64,000 nt of DNA from positions 822,872,757-822,936,756 of the forward strand of contig CM062814.1 in NCBI GenBank assembly GCA_031772625.1. Reading direction: 5' to 3'. A program made the translations under genes and the position numbers. A model generated the notes under the pieces. That model had not been told where the DNA came from and made no database searches. It saw only the letters and a program-made list of their open reading frames with translations. Position 1 is the stretch's first letter; every line of letters begins with the position of its first letter. Source of the stretch: Pinus tabuliformis. Lineage: Eukaryota; Streptophyta; Pinopsida; Pinales; Pinaceae. Positions 59,635 to 64,000 of the stretch are shown in pieces.

Positions 59635-60696
59635 AATACATATTACAATTATACAAAAGGAAACAATCTTCAGATGTAGAGTAACTAACATAAACATATA
59701 GCTTATTTAGCTTGCTCAGTAAAGAATATAACTCTGTCAGGGAATTAAGGGAGGTTGATACCCAACCTAGCTTCTCCTTAGGATCCACATAACTTCAAAA
59801 TATACAAAATAAAAGATTACGAAAACACATGAAAACACTCATATATGAAAACATCTATCAAATGTCGAGGCAAGAATCTTCTTATTAAAACCAGTGAAAG
59901 GAAAATGTTTCCAAAATACAATTTGCCAATCTTGGCCTCAAAAGCCAACCCCTTTTACAATGAAATTATGTTGTCTTTATATTGATCTTCAAATGTTGTT
60001 GCAACTACGTGTAATTTTGGCTAAGGATATTAAATCAATCTTTGAAAATCTCGATTTGATTGATTGAATGTTGATCTTCATCCTTCTTCAGATGCTAAAG
60101 TCATGTCCATTCTCAAACTATTTGGACTATGGTTAATGTATTCTTGGAGGAACTTATGCACCAGAAACAATTTTGTCCAATAATGGAAAAATATCCAGAT
60201 TTTATCTCATCCATTGTTGGAGAACAAGAGTCAAACACATTCTAAGGGGAGCCAAATTTTATTTAATAGATCTATTTATTAATTTCAATTTCAATTTTAT
60301 CAATTTTATTTTTGTTTATTTCAAATCTGTGCATTTAATTTTATTTAATAATAAAACTATATTACGTATTACAGATTATTAGATTTATTAAACTTAACCT
60401 TATCACAACTTATTAAAATCTTTAAATATAATTTTACTTTTAACATTATTCCCAATCCCACCCCCCCATAATAAAAATAAAATTATTTTCAAAACAACTA
60501 TAGGGGGTCCGCAAATTATATTTTATTACCACATAAATTTTGATGGGTAGGGATTTTTAAGTTTGACCTCTTTTTTTTGTTTCTTATATGTTTTATTTTA
60601 TACGTTTTTTTTTGTTTATTTTAATATTAATACTATTAACTTTACTTACATTTGTTTATTTAATTAATCTACATTAATTAATCATGTTTTATTTTT

Positions 60697-61659
60697 ATTT
60701 TTTTGTGGTCAAAATAGAATCATTATATTATCATTAGTGAAATATAGAGTACAAAATTAGGCTTCATGGCCCCCTTAGCTTCACTACAGACAAAGGGGAG
60801 AGCGAGGGGTGCCAGAGATAACAGAAGATGCAACCAGATAACCATTATTTCTGATAGGCTTACTAGCCTTACATTACAAAAAGATGACAAAAAATACCAA
60901 GAACCTGAGATAAACATGTCATGGAGGGTGGTGAGGCAGAAGTCTAGGAGGACCTGCATGGAATTCGACCCACTCATGCATATGGAAATCAATGTGCTCC
61001 ACTTGGACCTCCAAATGACATATGTGATCATTGAGGTGTCTCTGATTGTGGCTGATGCTCTCAAGCAACTCCAAAGTCTCATTGAGGCAGAATTGGATGT
61101 CATTAAAATAGGCCACCAATTCATTCTGGTCTTCATACCGATGATCTCTCATGATGTCCAAGTTGGCCTGGATGCCTCTCAACTGATCTACAATGCTTTC
61201 CAACGAAGTTGGAGCCTCCACTGGACCTAGCGAACGCTCTCGAGCTTGAGCAACGTCATCCACTTGTTCTCTTCTGACCGCATCCTCTGAAACTGAGCTA
61301 AAACCATTGTTTTTTCATCTAGCATGGCCCTAATGGCCTCCTCCATGGCTGGGAAACCCACGCTGTCGAGGCATGACTGGCCAATCTCAAATACATTTAA
61401 CTAGAATGACTAGAGAGGGTACAACCTCTCACGAGGAAACAACCACCTGCAAATGCCCTAGCCACCACGAACAATGCCACACATGCCTCGTTGTGGCCCT
61501 ATAGCACTGACCAAGCCAAGCCACCAAATGAAGCAGGACAAAAATCACTCCATTGGATCCCTTGAATGATGTTAATCTGCTATCAGTCCACAAGCGAAAC
61601 AAAGGAGGGTTAGCCACAATTCTCTGCCCAAAACGATACAACCACACTCCTAACGGCTC
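60697..61659 (-). mobile_element. Retrocopy with poly(A) tail, source unknown
   Basis: A 963-bp insert absent from flank copy 1, with a 16-bp target duplication ATCATGTTTTATTTTT (60,681-60,696 and 61,660-61,675). The minus strand ends in TTTTGACCACAAAAAAAT, a poly(A) tail. It holds a 114-codon frame (61,263-60,919) for an acidic, probably coiled-coil protein (SLESIVDQLRGIQANLDIMR; LNETLELLESISHNQRHL) followed by about 190 bases that look like a 3' UTR. It could be a processed pseudogene or a 5'-truncated retroelement. I do not recognise the protein. Confidence 0.75.
60919..61263 (-). pseudogene. 114-codon frame in the retrocopy, likely coiled coil
   Basis: Starts MDDVAQARERS and ends PPRLLPHHPP before a stop. 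Leu/Ile at heptad-like spacing over about residues 20-95 suggests a coiled coil. A possible upstream part (near 61,380, MEEAIRAMLDEKTMVLAQFQ) lies in another frame, so the source frame is probably broken. Function unknown. Confidence 0.4.
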
Positions 61660-62162
61660 ATCATGTTTTATTTTTTAATAAATAACATTTAATTAATAAC
61701 TTACATTATGATTATATACATATATTCATTGATTGTTTATTTATTTTGATTTTTTTAATTTTTATTTGAAATGTGGATTGAGATTTAGTGTAGCAAATGG
61801 GTTAAGAGACAAGGTTAATGAGCTAAGAACAAAAATTTTAGCTAGGTCATTTTGCCAAGAACATGTTACAACACTCTTCTTCTTTTTTTGAGCTTGAAGT
61901 GGGTAAGGAAGAAGAGGAGAGAATCGAGAGGAGGAGGCAAACCAGGTGTGGAGACTGAGGAATGAGTACTCAAATGGGTTTGTGGTTGGAAGTTGGTGGA
62001 TCTATTTCTGACACACTACCACTACAATTGGACTTGGGCAAGGGCAAGGAAACCTGTTGAGGTTCCCTAGTCTAGGAAGTTAGATCGACTTTCGTAGTTG
62101 GCAAGGTGGCATATTCAATCACATAGTCTTAGCAAGAGCACCTCAACTGAGCCACCAGAACA

Positions 62163-63735
62163 TAACCATGTATGTATTTTCTTGTAATTTAATTCATGAA
62201 AAATATTGTAAATCAAATGGTTATTTCTTTTATATGCCATTAAAAAAATAAATAATTGTTTTGTCATGAAATCATGTGATAAAATTAGTTTTGGTTAGAG
62301 GACCCCAGATTGGGTCCCCACACAGGCATCAAAGCCCATATTCAAAATATATGGCATAAAATCCACTCAAACAACCCTTACCCATACCTGCAGAAATAAA
62401 AACCATAAATTAATCAGCTCCCACACTCTATTTGTGTGTCTGTAACCAATTATTATGAAGCTTATAACAACTTAGATCATATATCTAACAAATATGAAAC
62501 AAAAACAACTAATATAAAATACAACCATGGCAACAATAATAATAAACTAATATTTGTTTTCTATTCATAGACTATTTTCTCATATATACTCATCATCTCT
62601 TGAAAAGATTTATGTGTTGTCTTTTGTTCTTGTGTTTCTCATAAGGAAGCAAAGAGATCCTATAATAGAATAATCGCTTTTAGTGTCTTTCATTATTTTT
62701 GCATTTTTTTCAGTTTTATTGCTTAGTTAGGAGCACTCTTAAAAGAAAAGGAAAGAAAATTGAGACTTACATCCCAAATATAACATAATACTTATATCTT
62801 TCCAAAGACTAATGTAAAATTTTTGCAGTCCCAAACCATCTTAGTCGCTAACACGATCTCATACCTTTCAAAAAGCCTAATAAGTAGAAGGATGGTATAG
62901 ACACATATAGAAACAAATGAAGAATTATTTTCTAACACCCTTGTAGCCTCGACCTAAATAGTTCACTAGCTAATAAAATGCCACAAGTTAATGCATCAAT
63001 TACTTCCTTATGGTAACTTCAACTTATTCAAAATATTTGCGAGTATGGAAGCAAGCACACTGGGTTATCAGATTGAAGCATCTGTATCAACATTTCAAAG
63101 TTTCTTCTTCTGGATTAGCATCAATTAGAAAATATTTTTGCACAAACATAACTATACAATTACTTTGTTTTGGAAAATAAGAGATTTCTTGGGAACCCAC
63201 ATGCTCCAAGGGGAGGATAGGAAATATAAATACTAAATATGCAACAAAAAATATACTTAAATGTGTGGAAACTTTGTAGTTTTCCTCAACTCAACCAATA
63301 TCACAAGCTTGGAGCTTGTAGTGGCTCCCCACTAGTAAATATGGTTGGAATAGATGAACTCTTGGGAGGGTGGAATATTTGATAATTGCTTTAAAAATAA
63401 ATAAACAAATTTACTCACTAAAAGTCTAAGTGCTAGTAAGGGTTAAGGTTTTGAACCCTAACTCTTTAAAAAAAAAATATCGTCGGCTAACGCCATATAT
63501 CAATAAGAATATTGTGTGCAAACATGATGGAAAATAAGTCATTGTTGAAATTAGTAAATGGCACCAATTTCACCATGGCACATTGTAAAAAGGTGAGATT
63601 GGTATAGTGTTAAACTTACCATCAATCGTGTCATCATCATATTTTGTTTTCCACCCTTCACAACTTTGAGTTTTACCCCATTGCATCCTATAACATGTAT
63701 TCTACTCTATGACATGCCTACCACTTCGTCACCTT
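62163..63735. other. Gene-free DNA, unclassified
   Basis: AT-rich, with no open frame over 60 codons, no recognised repeat and no RNA gene. Short A-runs occur (63,468-63,477). Confidence 0.5.
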
Positions 63736-64000
63736 TCATTCTAGGATTGCAGGCAACATTTTGGGGGATTCCTCACAATTAACTATCTTGGGACCATGCA
63801 GTTCAAGCATGAACTGAGACACAAATACAGAAGTCACATCATCTTTGAGCCTAGATATTTTGGGTGAGTAATCAATGTGAGCCTTGCGAGGAGTCCCTAT
63901 CAACGTTAAGGAAGAATCTAATGTCATCCCACAAGGAAGATGCATCATATTCCCAAACTTCTCCATTTCTTGGAAAGTTAAGGATATTGATTGAATGCAA
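63736..64000 (-). CDS. Open frame running off the window edge, unknown
   Basis: On the minus strand the frame is open from the window end (64,000) to a stop at about 63,736, at least 87 codons, containing LKDDVTSVFVSQFMLELHGP. Composition looks protein-like but I recognise no family. No splice site can be argued with confidence. It could be an exon of a host gene starting outside the window, or a decayed element. Confidence 0.25.
   Translation of the reverse strand, partial: CIQSISLTFQEMEKFGNMMHLPCGMTLDSSLTLIGTPRKAHIDYSPKISRLKDDVTSVFVSQFMLELHGPKIVNCEESPKMLPAILE

Larger units (their letters stand above)
57477..62162. repeat. Second copy of a tandem segmental duplication
   Basis: The unit is element E leader (57,477-57,916), E LTR (57,919-58,202) and flank F (58,203-62,162). 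Copy 1 is 32,343-32,768 plus 40,621-57,475 with the Tat element and two LINEs inserted. With later inserts left out the two F segments are almost the same length (about 2,866 and 2,857 bp), and by eye differ by about 10-12%. The word TTGTAATT occurs at the junction (57,477), in the E leader (32,343) and just past the end of copy 2 (62,182), suggesting a microhomology joint. Confidence 0.8.

Noticed and set aside
40621-62162. E LTR plus flank F as one giant LTR of over 3 kb
   Set aside because: F also lies between sequences starting TG and ending CA, but the ATGCC target duplication falls exactly at the 301-bp LTR edge, and the purine tract beside the 331-bp left LTR fixes the true LTR length.

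Overview
The window is plant nuclear DNA made almost entirely of transposable elements. I found no convincing intact host gene, rRNA or tRNA gene. Supporting a seed plant are Copia elements primed by initiator-Met tRNA, a Tat/Ogre-type Ty3/Gypsy element primed by an Arg tRNA, two L1-clade LINEs carrying an RNase H domain, and a tRNA-derived SINE. Deep nesting of old, decayed copies in AT-rich DNA would suit a large genome such as a gymnosperm; that is an inference from style only.

Left part, 1-25,060: a short tandem array (261-600), unrecognised AT-rich DNA, then a four-element nest. An old minus-strand Copia (A, about 3,275-25,060) contains a second minus-strand Copia (B, 18,979-23,286) and a younger plus-strand Copia (C, 5,110-16,061, target duplication ATATG). 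C holds in its gag a minus-strand element without recognisable genes (N, 6,748-11,712, target duplication CTCCT).

Middle, 25,061-40,921: unrecognised DNA, a decayed plus-strand Gypsy pol (26,640-28,960), then a small minus-strand Copia-like element (E, 30,345-40,921, target duplication ATGCC). A young plus-strand Tat-lineage element (32,773-40,617) landed exactly on E's primer-binding-site/LTR junction. The Tat element has 1,040-bp LTRs about 98% identical and codes only for a zinc-knuckle protein and a protease. Its non-coding RNA is the most striking thing here: a motif that can fold as an H-type pseudoknot recurs in the leader just before the first ORF and many times downstream of the protease, with stems that change sequence but stay complementary.

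Right part, 40,922-62,162: about 3.6 kb (E's leader, one E LTR and 2.86 kb of flank) is duplicated in tandem. The first copy later took two minus-strand L1 LINEs (42,204-49,481 and 49,925-56,289); the second took a tRNA-SINE (59,528-59,634) and a poly(A) retrocopy (60,697-61,659). LINE-2 keeps a UAAUG stop-start overlap between its ORFs, and all ten of its in-frame premature stops are TAG. LINE-1 has extra reading frames after its RNase H domain. The last 1.8 kb is unrecognised apart from a short open frame running off the window edge.
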